From Pseudodesulfovibrio tunisiensis (GTDB lineage Bacteria; Desulfobacterota; Desulfovibrionia; Desulfovibrionales; Desulfovibrionaceae), in assembly GCF_022809775.1 (NCBI RefSeq), contig NZ_CP094380.1, forward strand, positions 682,001 to 746,000: a stretch of 64,000 nucleotides of DNA, in the 5' to 3' direction. A program made the position numbers and the translations under genes. Below, piece after piece: positions 43,844 through 52,542 of the stretch; position 1 is the stretch's first letter; every line of letters starts with the position of its first letter. The notes beneath the pieces were generated by a model. That model was not told the DNA's origin. It did not search any database and worked only from the letters and a program-made list of their open reading frames with translations.

Positions 43844-44623
43844 TTATGCGGCTTCCTTGTCTTCCGATTTTCGTAGCAGCTTCACGATGAAGGTCACGCC
43901 TCGCTGGTAGACGAGCGTTTGCGTGCCTACGCGCATCTCGCCGTGAACCTCGTAGCGGCGTTCCACGACACGGAAATATCCTCGGTCCATGTAAATCTGT
44001 TTGGGTTCATTGTTCGCCATGAGGACTCCCCGATCCCGGAGAAACTTGAACAGTTTGTTGCGGCCAATTCCGAAATCCTTGTGCAGGGCCTTGGCTACCG
44101 ATCCGATGGGCAGAGCCGTGTCCGAAGCCATGAGCGAATCCAATGTTTCGGCCTTGGGCTTGAGCCTGTCTCTTTCCGCTTCTGCCACCTCACGCTTTTT
44201 GCTCTCGGCCAGCCTTTTTTGCCGTTCAGTCTTGAGGTCTGTAGCCAGCCGGATGATCGTATCCGGATTGAGCAAGGCTTCCTCTATCTTCTCCGGCGTC
44301 ATGTATGCGCCATGCTTGCGTATGGTCGGCAGAACTTCGCCAACCACCCATTCCTCAAATCGCTCAGCTGCGGGAAGCTTGGAGCGCATGATGAGGCGAT
44401 AGACATCACGTTCGGGGATGATCTTCATGTGCCGAGCCTGCCCCGTCATTTTTACGGGTGAGGTCAGAGCTGCTTTGCAATGTGAACGGATAGCTTGATC
44501 CGTGTCGGCATATCCCAACACTTCAGCCACATCCTTTGCCACGAACCAGGGTTCACCCTGATCGTCCTGAACCACACGAACATTGGCCTGATCGAATTGG
44601 AAGGGGATGATGTTGCTAGGCAT
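43844..44623 (-). CDS. phage antirepressor (BRO-N plus KilAC)
   Basis: 259 residues: an N-terminal BRO domain (PWFVAKDVAEVLGYADTDQAIRSHC, about 25-110) and a C-terminal KilAC-type DNA-binding domain (MASDTALPIGSVAKALHKDFGIGRNKLFKFLRDRGVLM, about 160-255). Such proteins relieve phage repressors. The start at 44623 follows GGAGG. Its position on the minus strand in an accessory segment, away from the main switch, suggests it came with the cassette or controls induction. Confidence 0.88.
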   Translation of the reverse strand: MPSNIIPFQFDQANVRVVQDDQGEPWFVAKDVAEVLGYADTDQAIRSHCKAALTSPVKMTGQARHMKIIPERDVYRLIMRSKLPAAERFEEWVVGEVLPTIRKHGAYMTPEKIEEALLNPDTIIRLATDLKTERQKRLAESKKREVAEAERDRLKPKAETLDSLMASDTALPIGSVAKALHKDFGIGRNKLFKFLRDRGVLMANNEPKQIYMDRGYFRVVERRYEVHGEMRVGTQTLVYQRGVTFIVKLLRKSEDKEAA

Positions 44624-44939
44624 GGCAACCTCCATGCAGGGGGTGAACAAGCTCGGCTTGGGTGTATTCCTTGTCCAGAGTGATACGCAGATTGCCTACG
44701 GTGTGCTCAATGGCATGAGCAATGTCGATGGCCTTGTCTTGGCAGGAACGGGCGACAACCTGATTGTGGGCACCAAAGGCGCTGAGTTTCACCAGATCGC
44801 AAAGGGCTTCCTCAAGGCTGCACTGGCGGGCGGAAGGATTGGGGTGGGATTGGGCCGGTTGAACGGATGGATGGAAGTTGACGACGAGAACATTGCCGTT
44901 GCGGACGAATAGCGATTCGTTTACGTTGCGCTGAGCCAT
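44616..44939 (-). CDS. hypothetical protein upstream of antirepressor
   Basis: 107 residues; stop overlaps the antirepressor start by 8 nt, indicating coupling. A strong AGGGAGGT ribosome site. The middle (ARQCSLEEALCDLVKLSAFGAHNQVVARSCQDKAIDIAHAIEHTVGNLRITLD) looks helical. Not recognised. Confidence 0.7.
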   Translation of the reverse strand: MAQRNVNESLFVRNGNVLVVNFHPSVQPAQSHPNPSARQCSLEEALCDLVKLSAFGAHNQVVARSCQDKAIDIAHAIEHTVGNLRITLDKEYTQAELVHPLHGGCHA

Positions 44940-45021
44940 GACGTACCTCCCTTGAAGGTCGTTTGTGGTTAGGCCTCGGTTGGGAATTGCCGTTCCCTCC
45001 GGGGCCGTTTTTTTTGTTTGG

Positions 45022-45186
45022 TTACTTGGTTTCCTTTTTCTTTTCCTCGGCCTCTTTCAGTCTTTTTTCCATGCATTCAATGAACATGTCCTTGATGGTC
45101 ATGCCTTCCGTTGCTGCAAGGATTTTAATCCTGCGGTGGAGTTTTTTGTTGAGCCTCATTGTAAATGTGGTTTGTTCTTCTTTCAT
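45022..45186 (-). CDS. 54-residue ribbon-helix-helix protein
   Basis: A short gene of 54 codons: TTFTMRLNKKLHRRIKILAATEGMTIKDMFIECMEKRLKEAEEK. The beta strand TTFTMRL followed by two helices is the MetJ/Arc fold, with the strand residues contacting DNA. No strong ribosome site; AT-rich promoter region upstream at 45187-45311, shared with the divergent membrane protein gene. It may repress itself, the antirepressor pair downstream or its divergent neighbour. Confidence 0.75.
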   Translation of the reverse strand: MKEEQTTFTMRLNKKLHRRIKILAATEGMTIKDMFIECMEKRLKEAEEKKKETK

Positions 45187-45311
45187 AAGAATTTAATAAT
45201 TACATGATTACAAACTGTCAATAAGAAAATTTGACTTTTGTTCAAGTAGAGATATGCCAATAACGCAAATGCCTTCTGGGTATTTTTTTTGTCTAGAAGT
45301 GAGGTCAGAAG

Positions 45312-45983
45312 ATGGATTCCAACGTCTTGATCATATTGGTTATGGTTGGCCTTTTTGTGCTTTGCGTGGTTGTGGCCAAGTTGATCAATGTCCCGACCGC
45401 TGAAGTCTCTGTGGAGGCGAAACAGCCTCAACAGGAACCGGAAAAGGGGGTTCAAGCTTTGTATCAGCAAGATGAAGTCAAATCGGATTCGAAAATCGGC
45501 AAGCAGATCGTAGCTGCGACAAAGCAGCAACAGACAGAAAGGGCAGACTCTTCGTCTATGCGGACTGGGATTTCTGTCGAGGATTATGAAGCATTTGTTG
45601 GAAATAATTTTATTAAATATTATGAGAGGATTGAGCTTTTCGATAGTCTTGATGGCAAGTACAAAGGGAAGTGGCATTGGCCCGGATTCTTTTTTGCTCC
45701 CGCTTGGTTGCTGTATCGGAAACTGTACCCTCAAGCTGCCTTTGTCTTGGTTCTATCGTTCATTCCAATTGTTGGATTCATTGCGCATTGCTACGTGGGG
45801 TGGGCAGGATATCATATGTATTACAAAAACGCTCGGAAGAGCATTGAATCCATATGCCGTTTATTCCCAAACAAGGACAACAAGTTGCGTTTGAAAAAAA
45901 TAGGAGGGACCTTGGTTTGGGTGCCATGGCTTTCCGGTGTGCTGTATCTGCTTGGTTTGTTAGCTTTCCTTGCCAATTTTTAA
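45312..45983 (+). CDS. DUF2628-like membrane protein
   Basis: 223 residues: one N-terminal membrane segment (LIILVMVGLFVLCVVVAKL), a charged cytoplasmic linker rich in Gln/Glu/Lys (35-90), then a C-terminal part with KGKWHWPGFFFAPAWLLYRKLYPQAAF, the DUF2628 hallmark, and two or three further membrane helices. The function of the family is unknown. AT-rich; divergent from the ribbon-helix-helix gene; followed by a gene for a secreted protein, so the two probably act together at the host envelope. Confidence 0.7.
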   Translation: MDSNVLIILVMVGLFVLCVVVAKLINVPTAEVSVEAKQPQQEPEKGVQALYQQDEVKSDSKIGKQIVAATKQQQTERADSSSMRTGISVEDYEAFVGNNFIKYYERIELFDSLDGKYKGKWHWPGFFFAPAWLLYRKLYPQAAFVLVLSFIPIVGFIAHCYVGWAGYHMYYKNARKSIESICRLFPNKDNKLRLKKIGGTLVWVPWLSGVLYLLGLLAFLANF

Positions 45984-46004
45984 GGCGCAAGCAAGGGTAT
46001 TGAA

Positions 46005-46598
46005 TTGGAATATCATAAGAGGCTGGAAGTGCGGAATTTGTTGTTGCTTGGCGTTGTGCATATTCTAACTTTTGTTTTTATATATCCAAATAATACATAT
46101 GCCAGCAATGCTTTCACTGCTTATGGGATATCTTTTTCAGGCCCAGACGGTGTTGATTTTAAGACATTTAATACAACAGAAAGAGATATGACAACCAAGT
46201 TGGCTGCGTATGAAGGCCCGGACGGAAGTATTCTGGTTAGTATTCACAACATTCCATACAAACAAGATATATTATATCTCTATAAATTGCAGCGGCATGA
46301 AACGAAACGTGTGAGAAGGTATTTAAGGTATATTGAAAAATCTTCTGGCAAAAATTTTCAGACTTTTAATCCACAAATATTGACCGTTTCGGGAGCGCAT
46401 GGATTGCAGTATGGGTTTCATGTAAAAATGGATGGAGCTCATACATATGGAATGTCCTTCGTTTGTGTTCCGATGGGGATGATAGAGGTTCTGATTGTGG
46501 GCAAATCTTATTTGAATAAAAACGATTCATATGATGCATTCAAACTCCTTCAAAAAAAATACTATAAAAAAATAGTTAAAAGCATTCGTTTCGAATAA
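46005..46598 (+). CDS. exported hypothetical protein
   Basis: 197 residues starting at a TTG, with a signal-anchor or signal peptide (LLLLGVVHILTFVFIYP, about 12-28). The mature part reads as a small alpha/beta domain (GISFSGPDGVDFKTFNTTERDMTTKLAAYEGPDGSILVSIHN). Not recognised. Strongly AT-rich codon use unlike the phage structural genes. It lies 21 nt after the DUF2628-like gene and ends just before repeat copy B. Confidence 0.65.
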   Translation: MEYHKRLEVRNLLLLGVVHILTFVFIYPNNTYASNAFTAYGISFSGPDGVDFKTFNTTERDMTTKLAAYEGPDGSILVSIHNIPYKQDILYLYKLQRHETKRVRRYLRYIEKSSGKNFQTFNPQILTVSGAHGLQYGFHVKMDGAHTYGMSFVCVPMGMIEVLIVGKSYLNKNDSYDAFKLLQKKYYKKIVKSIRFE

Positions 46599-46607
46599 GT
46601 ATTTTGT

Positions 46608-46788
46608 GCCGCCTTTCCTTTTCCCGTCTCATCCCTGTCAACCCCCCATATTCCCGTCTTCTCCCGTTCTGTGCCGTTCCCTGTCGTCCTGCGCAAAATC
46701 CCCCGTGGTAGAATCCCGGGCAACTGAAGAGGGTCCGCGTTCAGGCCCGGACCGCCCGTCCTGCTTGTGGCTCGGCGGTGCGATATCC
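46608..46788. repeat. long direct repeat, copy B
   Basis: Same unit as 43675-43783. Here the two matching segments are separated by 77 nt instead of 5. It ends 38 nt before the DUF5675 gene, so it marks the junction between accessory cassette and late genes. Confidence 0.85.
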
Positions 46789-46825
46789 GTGCGGCCTGAC
46801 CGGACCACCGCGAAGGGGAAACAGC

Positions 46826-47233
46826 ATGATCGACAGGGCAGAGCTGGTACGACTGGAAAAGGGCGAGGACGGCACGTTCGGCGTATTGAAGCTGAACGGC
46901 CATGTCTTTTGCATGACCTTGGAACCGCAGGATCGGGACAACGCCGTGGGCGCGTCCTGCATCCCGGAGGGCCGGTATTTCTGCCAGCCCGTGCATTCCC
47001 CCGGATTCGGCGACGTGTACGAGATCGCGAACGTACCCGGCCGCACCCACATTCTGGTGCATCCCGGCAATCTGGTCCGGGATACCGAGGGATGCGTGCT
47101 GCTCGGCAGGCGATACGGCACCCTTGACGGACAGCGCGGCATCCTGACTTCCCGCGACACCGTGACGGAGTTCCTGTCTGTCGCCGACAACCAGCCCTTT
47201 GCCCTGACCATCATCGACGCGAGCGAGGTGTAG
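46826..47233 (+). CDS. DUF5675 phage protein, possibly lysis-related
   Basis: 135 residues of DUF5675 (EDGTFGVLKLNGHVFCMTLEPQDRDN, IPEGRYFCQPVHSPGFGDVYEIANVPGRTHILVHPGN, GCVLLGRRYG). The family sits with holins and endolysins in phages; its beta-rich fold with conserved His (HILVHPGN) could be enzymatic, but this is unproven. It heads the lysis cluster, and no other endolysin candidate is visible in the window. Confidence 0.82.
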   Translation: MIDRAELVRLEKGEDGTFGVLKLNGHVFCMTLEPQDRDNAVGASCIPEGRYFCQPVHSPGFGDVYEIANVPGRTHILVHPGNLVRDTEGCVLLGRRYGTLDGQRGILTSRDTVTEFLSVADNQPFALTIIDASEV

Positions 47234-47235
47234 CC

Positions 47236-47646
47236 GTGCTGCCCATCATCGGAGCCGTGGCCGGACTGGCCACAACCATCGTGCAGGGTGTGACCGGCCA
47301 CTTCAAGGGCAAGCAGGAGATTCGGAAGGCTGTTGTCGAGAACCGTGTCCGTCTGGCCCGGTCGGATCAGGAGTTCAATCACGAGTGGGAGATGAAGCAG
47401 CTGGAGAACGCCGGGTGGAAGGACGATGTGCTGTTCTTCGCTTGGATCGGGTTCTTCATCTGGTCCGGGTTCTGCCCGGAAGAGGCGGCCAAGGTGCTCC
47501 ATGCGTGGGAGTCCCTGCCCGACTGGTTTCTTCAGATTTTCTTCTGGATCGTGGCTGCGGTGCTGGGCGTGAAGAAGATCGGTGACTACCTGCCCGGGGC
47601 CGTGCGCGGAGTCCGGGACGCCCTGAGCAGGGGAGGCTCGAAATGA
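47236..47646 (+). CDS. holin, 3TM GTA-type
   Basis: 136 residues, GTG start 3 nt after DUF5675. N-terminal amphipathic part, then two strong hydrophobic segments (DVLFFAWIGFFIWSGFC and WFLQIFFWIVAAVLGVKKIG). The pattern fits the 3TM holin family of gene-transfer agents and many phages. It would open the inner membrane at lysis. Confidence 0.78.
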   Translation: MLPIIGAVAGLATTIVQGVTGHFKGKQEIRKAVVENRVRLARSDQEFNHEWEMKQLENAGWKDDVLFFAWIGFFIWSGFCPEEAAKVLHAWESLPDWFLQIFFWIVAAVLGVKKIGDYLPGAVRGVRDALSRGGSK

Positions 47647-47885
47647 GCAGTCCCTGGACTCTGGACAAGAAGATTCCCCTCGCCCTTGTCTTTGCCATCC
47701 TGATGCAGACCGTGGCCGCCATCTGGTGGGCTTCCGGGCTGCAGGGACAGGTTCAGGCGAATTCCAAGGACATCCGGCAATTGCGGCTCGAGATCGATGC
47801 GACTTCCAGTCTCAGGTCCGACATGGCCGAGGTCAAGAACGACATCGGCTGGATCAAGGGCTGGCTGGAAAAGTACGGGCGATAG
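47643..47885 (+). CDS. small membrane-anchored coiled-coil lysis protein
   Basis: 80 residues: one N-terminal membrane segment (IPLALVFAILMQTVAAIWW) followed by a coiled coil (VQANSKDIRQLRLEIDATSSLRSDMAEVKNDIGWI). Overlaps the holin stop by 4 nt. Its layout fits an i-spanin/Rz-like or DUF2730-type protein. Confidence 0.72.
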   Translation: MSSPWTLDKKIPLALVFAILMQTVAAIWWASGLQGQVQANSKDIRQLRLEIDATSSLRSDMAEVKNDIGWIKGWLEKYGR

Positions 47886-48141
47886 ACATTTTTCAATGAC
47901 TGAAACCCTGCGGCCTCACATGACCCCGGAGGCCGATCTGCCGGGCAGGAGCAGTAAGCCCCGGCGTAACGGATAAACGAGCGCGGTTCGAATGATTCGG
48001 GAGTGGTGACGACGGCCAGCCCGAGCCCTGAAAGGGAAAACGGTCGGATGGACTCCGCAGGCTCGATAATTCGCAGGGCATAGGTTGAAGGATCATAGCT
48101 TTCGATTTCTGTTTTGGGGTCTTCAGACGTGGGAAAATGAC
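47886..48141. other. gap before terminase genes
   Basis: 256 bp with no gene. It contains short GC-rich repeats such as CTGCCGGGCAG near 47938. Likely holds late promoter and possibly the packaging initiation site, which in many phages lies near the small terminase gene. No specific motif identified. Confidence 0.35.
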
Positions 48142-48630
48142 ATGGCAGGCAAGACGGCGCAACTGACGGCAAGGCAAAGGGCGTTTGTTCAGGAATACCT
48201 TGTGGACCTGAACGCAACGCAGGCCGCCATTCGTGCCGGGTACAGCAAAAGGTCGGCCTATTCGCAGGGACAGCGACTGTTGAAGAAAGCTGAGATTCAG
48301 GCTGCGATACGGGAAGAGCTTGAGAAACGGACGGAACGTACGCAGATCACGCAGGATTACGTGCTGAAGAACATCGTGAGCATTGTCGAGCGGTGCATGC
48401 AGGCGGAACCTGTGACCGATCGCAAGGGAAAGCCGGTGTACGTGGAGAACGCGGCCGGGGAACAGGTGCCAGCGTACACGTTCGACAGCCACGGAGCCTT
48501 GCGCGGGAACGAGCTGCTGGGAAAGCACCTCGGGATGTTCAACGAGAAGGTCGACCACAACGTGGAAGGCAGTCTGACCATCAACCTGAAACGCTACGAT
48601 GACGAGAGCAACGGCGAGAATGGAAATTGA
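48142..48630 (+). CDS. terminase small subunit
   Basis: 162 residues of the Terminase_2 family: LTARQRAFVQEYLVDLNATQAAIRAGYSKRSAYSQGQRLLKKAEIQAAI is the N-terminal HTH that binds packaging sites; the C-terminus contacts the large subunit. The start at 48142 is chosen over 48085 on family length. The 250 bp before it hold no gene and may include its recognition site. Confidence 0.9.
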   Translation: MAGKTAQLTARQRAFVQEYLVDLNATQAAIRAGYSKRSAYSQGQRLLKKAEIQAAIREELEKRTERTQITQDYVLKNIVSIVERCMQAEPVTDRKGKPVYVENAAGEQVPAYTFDSHGALRGNELLGKHLGMFNEKVDHNVEGSLTINLKRYDDESNGENGN

Positions 48631-49906
48631 TCTGCCATACAACTGGAATCCGCGTCCGCACCAGCTGCCGCTGTGGCAGTCGTTTGCGGGTGGCTGTCTG
48701 CGTGGTGTCGTGGTCTGGCATCGAAGGGCGGGCAAGGACTCCACGGCGCTGAACATGACGTGCGTGAAGGCGCATGAGCGTGTCGGCGTGTACTGGCACA
48801 TGCTGCCCACGCAGAAGCAGGCGCGTCGATCCGTCTGGAACGGCATTGACAGGGAAGGCCGACGCATCATCGATCAGGTGTTCCCGCCCGTGATCCGCAG
48901 CCGTACCAGCTCGCAGGAGATGCTCATCGAACTCAAGTGCGGCTCCATCTGGCAGTTGTGCGGCAGCGACAACTACAATGCGCTGGTCGGCTCCAACCCG
49001 GTCGGCGTGATCTTTTCCGAATGGTCTCTGGCCGATCCGCTGGCGTGGGACTACATCCGTCCGATTCTGGCCGAGAACATGGGCTGGGCCCTGTTCATCT
49101 ACACGCCGCGCGGCAGAAACCACGGCTGGGAGATATACGACATGGCCCGGCACAACCCGAACTGGTTCTGCCAGCGGCTGACCGTGGACGATACGCATGT
49201 GATTTCCGAAGCCGCGATTCAGGAGGAGCGGGACGCGGGCATGGACGAGGACAAGGTGCAGCAGGAATTCTACTGCTCCTTTGATGCGGCACTGCCCGGC
49301 GCGTATTTCGGCCAGCTCATGAATGCGGCGGACCAGAGCGGCAGGGTGACGGACGTTCCCTACGATCCCGCACTGCCCGTGCATACGGCGTGGGATCTGG
49401 GCATGTCCGATTCCACGTCCATCTGGTTCATGCAGGCGCGGCCCGGCGGCTCGTTCGTCCTGATCGACTACTACGAGGCGCACGGGCAGGGGCTGGAGCA
49501 TTACGCCAAGGTGCTGGACGACAAGGGCTACAAGTACGGCCAGCACATCGCGCCGCATGACATCCGCGTACGCGAGCTCGGCACGGGCAAGTCCCGGCTG
49601 GAAACGGCCCGGTCTCTGGGCATCCGGTTCGACATCTGCCCGAACATTCCGGTGCAGGACGGCATCAATGCGATCCGGACCGCCTTGCCCCGGTGCTGGT
49701 TCGATCACACCCGATGCAAGCACGGCGTGGACGCGCTTCGGCAGTATCAGCGCGAGTGGAACGACAAGACCCGGAGCTTTCACGATCATCCACTGCACGA
49801 CTGGACCAGCCATGCCGTGGACGCGTTCCGGTACCTGTGCGTGGGCTTCAGGCCGCAGTCCGGCGACCAGCGCGGTTTTCGTCCGAATCGGAGGAAGGGA
49901 AGATAG
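48620..49906 (+). CDS. terminase large subunit
   Basis: 428 residues. The ATPase half has the deviant Walker A WHRRAGKDST near 35 and Walker B VGVIFSEWSLAD near 130; the nuclease half starts at HTAWDLGMSDSTSIWF near 255 and ends with HDWTSHAVDAFRYL carrying catalytic acidic residues. It pumps DNA into the prohead through the portal. Overlaps the small subunit by 11 nt. Confidence 0.93.
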   Translation: MEIDLPYNWNPRPHQLPLWQSFAGGCLRGVVVWHRRAGKDSTALNMTCVKAHERVGVYWHMLPTQKQARRSVWNGIDREGRRIIDQVFPPVIRSRTSSQEMLIELKCGSIWQLCGSDNYNALVGSNPVGVIFSEWSLADPLAWDYIRPILAENMGWALFIYTPRGRNHGWEIYDMARHNPNWFCQRLTVDDTHVISEAAIQEERDAGMDEDKVQQEFYCSFDAALPGAYFGQLMNAADQSGRVTDVPYDPALPVHTAWDLGMSDSTSIWFMQARPGGSFVLIDYYEAHGQGLEHYAKVLDDKGYKYGQHIAPHDIRVRELGTGKSRLETARSLGIRFDICPNIPVQDGINAIRTALPRCWFDHTRCKHGVDALRQYQREWNDKTRSFHDHPLHDWTSHAVDAFRYLCVGFRPQSGDQRGFRPNRRKGR

Positions 49907-52000
49907 ATGGCACTCAAACCCATTGATACGCGTACCGCGCTCGGCTTCGTGGAGGAGGCGCAGACCGCTTCCCGGGATTGGCGGGCCGAGTCGTGGCGGG
50001 ATCAGGAGATGTATGACGGAGCGCAGTGGTCCGCACGGGACCGGGAGAATGCCGTGGATCAGGGGCTTGATCCGCTCGTGATCAACCGGACCTTTCCTGC
50101 CGTGAACCTCGTGCTCGGCTCTCAGGCCGTGAATCGGCTGGACATCGTGGCCAAGGCCCGCACGCACAAGGACGGGCAGATGGCCGAGATCATGTCCGAG
50201 GGCATCCAGTTCGTGCTGGACCAGAATCAGGGACAGTTTCTCATTTCCGAGGCGTTCCGCAATGCCACGATTCCCGGGATCGGCTGGCTGTATGTCGGCC
50301 TGAACCCGGACCCGCGCAAGGAGCGCATCAAGCTGGATACGCGCGACTGGAAGGAAATCTGGTGGGACCCGTTCGCATCACCGTGGCTGGACCCGGACAA
50401 ATGCCGCTACGTGTTCCATCAGCGGTGGATGGATTTGGAGGAGCTGATCGGCTGGTTCCCGGAGCAGGAAAAGGCCATACGCGAGACGTACAGGGGCTTG
50501 AACCATCAGGACGCGGAATATCTGGGCAGCATCTACGGCGACGAGGCCGACAACGTGGAGCAGCTCAAGCGCGTGCTCGGCTCCACACGCTGGACCGATC
50601 CGGAGCGCAAGCGGGTGCGGCCCGTGGAACTCTGGTATCCGGTCATGGAAAAGGGACTGTTCGCGCTCATGCCGGACGGCCAGTGCATCGAGATCAGGCG
50701 GGACTGCGATCCGGCCCTGATCTACCAGCTCGTGCATCAGGCTTCCGAAGTGGTTTCCGCGCAGGTCCGCAAGATGCGCGTCATGACATTTCTGGGGCGT
50801 CAGGTGTTGCAGCACATGGCCTCGCCCTTTGGGCACGATGAATATCCCTTCGTGCCGTTCATCGGCTATCTGGATCGTTTCCAGTTTCCCTTCGGCCTGC
50901 CCCGCCAGATTCGCGGACAGGACGAGGAAGTGAACAAGCGCCGGGCCATGGCTCTGGCGCAGTTGCAGCGGCGGAGGATCATCATCGAGGAAGGCGCGGC
51001 GGACGACTTGCAGACCGTGTACGACGAAGTGAATTCCATGGACGGCATGGTTGTGCTCAAGGAAGGCGGCATTGCCAAGGCCCAGATTCTCGAAGGCCGT
51101 GACCTGGCTCCGGCCCAGATGGACCTTCTGTACGCCTCGGAGCGGGAGATTCAGCAGGTATCCGGCGCAAACGACGAGTCCCTCGGGTACAAGTCCAACG
51201 CCACCTCGGGTCGGGCTCTGGAACAGCGGCAGCGGCAGGGAGCAACCGTGCTGGCCTCGGTGTTCGACAATCAGCGGCGCAGCCTCAACCGATTGGGAAC
51301 GCTGGTCAGTGCGGAGATTCAGGACAAGTGGAAAGGCCCCAAGGTGTTGCGCATCACGGACCGGATCACGAATCAGGAGCGGTTCGTGGAGGTCAACGAG
51401 ACCGTGCCGCGTGGTGACGGCGGGTTCGAGGTCCGCAACGACATCACGCAGGGTCGCTACGACATCGTGATTTCCGATGCGCCGCAGAGCGATACGGTCC
51501 GGGAAAAGAATCTGGACCTCATCATCGAGTGGATCAAGCAGTCTCCGCCGGAAGTGATTCCGCACCTCATGTCTCTGGCCCTTGAGCTTTCCAACCTGCC
51601 GAACAAGGACAATCTGCTCATGCGGCTGCGGCCTCTGCTTGGCGGAATGCCGGGCGAGGAGGACATGACTCCGGAGGAGCTCAGGCAGGCCCTCATGGAA
51701 CGCATGGAATCGGAAAAGGCCGAGGCGCAGGCCATGGCCGAGCTCAAGCAGCGCATGGAGGCTCTGGAGATTCAGGCCAAGGAGCTGGAGAACGACAAGC
51801 TGCGGGCCGAGATTCTTGCCACCAAGGCCAAGGCCAGAAGCGAGATGCGCAAGGCAGGACGTGAGGATTTTCAGGTACAGCACAAGGCGGAAGTCGACAG
51901 GAGCAGGGCGGAACGCGAGGCCCTTCAGGCTCGGCAGAAGGCGGAAACCGAGCAGCGCAAGGCCGAAGCCTCGGCAGCTCAGGGAGTGATGCGGATATGA
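49907..52000 (+). CDS. portal protein, P22-like
   Basis: 697 residues in the size range of podovirus portals. The core (RDWRAESWRDQEMYDGAQWSARDRENAVDQGLDPLVINRTFPAVNLVLGSQAVNR) and SGANDESLGYKSNATSGRALEQRQRQG match the P22-type portal pattern; the C-terminal 140 residues form a long charged coiled coil (KQRMEALEIQAKELENDKLRAEI), as in the P22 barrel. It makes the dodecameric DNA gate and heads the structural operon. Confidence 0.92.
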   Translation: MALKPIDTRTALGFVEEAQTASRDWRAESWRDQEMYDGAQWSARDRENAVDQGLDPLVINRTFPAVNLVLGSQAVNRLDIVAKARTHKDGQMAEIMSEGIQFVLDQNQGQFLISEAFRNATIPGIGWLYVGLNPDPRKERIKLDTRDWKEIWWDPFASPWLDPDKCRYVFHQRWMDLEELIGWFPEQEKAIRETYRGLNHQDAEYLGSIYGDEADNVEQLKRVLGSTRWTDPERKRVRPVELWYPVMEKGLFALMPDGQCIEIRRDCDPALIYQLVHQASEVVSAQVRKMRVMTFLGRQVLQHMASPFGHDEYPFVPFIGYLDRFQFPFGLPRQIRGQDEEVNKRRAMALAQLQRRRIIIEEGAADDLQTVYDEVNSMDGMVVLKEGGIAKAQILEGRDLAPAQMDLLYASEREIQQVSGANDESLGYKSNATSGRALEQRQRQGATVLASVFDNQRRSLNRLGTLVSAEIQDKWKGPKVLRITDRITNQERFVEVNETVPRGDGGFEVRNDITQGRYDIVISDAPQSDTVREKNLDLIIEWIKQSPPEVIPHLMSLALELSNLPNKDNLLMRLRPLLGGMPGEEDMTPEELRQALMERMESEKAEAQAMAELKQRMEALEIQAKELENDKLRAEILATKAKARSEMRKAGREDFQVQHKAEVDRSRAEREALQARQKAETEQRKAEASAAQGVMRI

Positions 52001-52200
52001 GCAGACAAAACGTGCGGGATTGGGGCGCAATGAGCCCGGCACAGGAACAGGCGTTCGAACGCAGGGCCGAGAAGCATTTTCGTGGTCAGCGGGAGTTGCG
52101 CAACGGTCGCAATTTCCGGTTCTGGAATCGGACCGAGACCGAGGAGGACCGCAGGCGGTTCCGGTCGAACTATGACGCTGTGAGGTGGGATCGGGCATGA
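51997..52200 (+). CDS. small phage protein downstream of portal
   Basis: 67 residues, Arg/Asn-rich (FERRAEKHFRGQRELRNGRNFRFWNRTETEEDRRRFRSNYDAVRWDRA). Overlaps the portal stop (ATGA). Unknown function; position suggests head assembly. Confidence 0.7.
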   Translation: MSRQNVRDWGAMSPAQEQAFERRAEKHFRGQRELRNGRNFRFWNRTETEEDRRRFRSNYDAVRWDRA

Positions 52201-52301
52201 GCATTTCCCCGGAAAGCAGGATGATCATCCGCGCGCTTCTGCGTGGACTCAAGCTGATTGTATCGCTTCTGGAAAAGATCGAGCGAGGGGAAGCCGTGTA
52301 G
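52197..52301 (+). CDS. 34-residue phage microprotein
   Basis: ATG overlaps the previous stop (ATGA). Sequence SPESRMIIRALLRGLKLIVSLLEKIERGEAV forms one amphipathic helix with a conserved-looking LLEKIExGE end seen in many phage small proteins. Good coupling suggests it is translated. Confidence 0.6.
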   Translation: MSISPESRMIIRALLRGLKLIVSLLEKIERGEAV

Positions 52302-52390
52302 TCGGACTTCCCCGGATTCGTCCGGATTTCGCTGAACGCCGCGCCGCATGACGGCCCCGCGTTGCAGCAAGGCCAACCGCGCCAGTCATG

Positions 52391-52440
52391 GCCCCGTTGC
52401 ATGGACTCGAAGGAGTCCGGCTTCGGGGCTTTTGTTTTTT
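52391..52440 (+). terminator. nested hairpin with T-tract before scaffold gene
   Basis: Outer stem GCCCCG/CGGGGC and inner stem GGACTC/GAGTCC, followed by TTTTGTTTTTT. Probably a partial terminator that sets the ratio of portal to scaffold and coat transcripts. Confidence 0.7.
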
Positions 52441-52542
52441 CCATCGCTGTCGGCGGGCGTTATCGCCGAGCACTCACATTCCGGGGGCGGTCCCCGTCAT
52501 CAACCGAAACCGCGCCTTTCTCGGGCGGAAAAGGAGAACGAG

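Noticed and set aside
43675..46788. CRISPR array or insertion sequence ends
   Set aside because: Only two copies nearly 3 kb apart, no spacer pattern, no terminal inverted repeats and no transposase between them.
50378..52444. 688-codon open frame antisense to the portal gene
   Set aside because: Mirror of a high-GC gene with strong codon-position bias; His/Arg/Leu-rich translation, no family character, whereas the plus strand encodes a recognisable portal.
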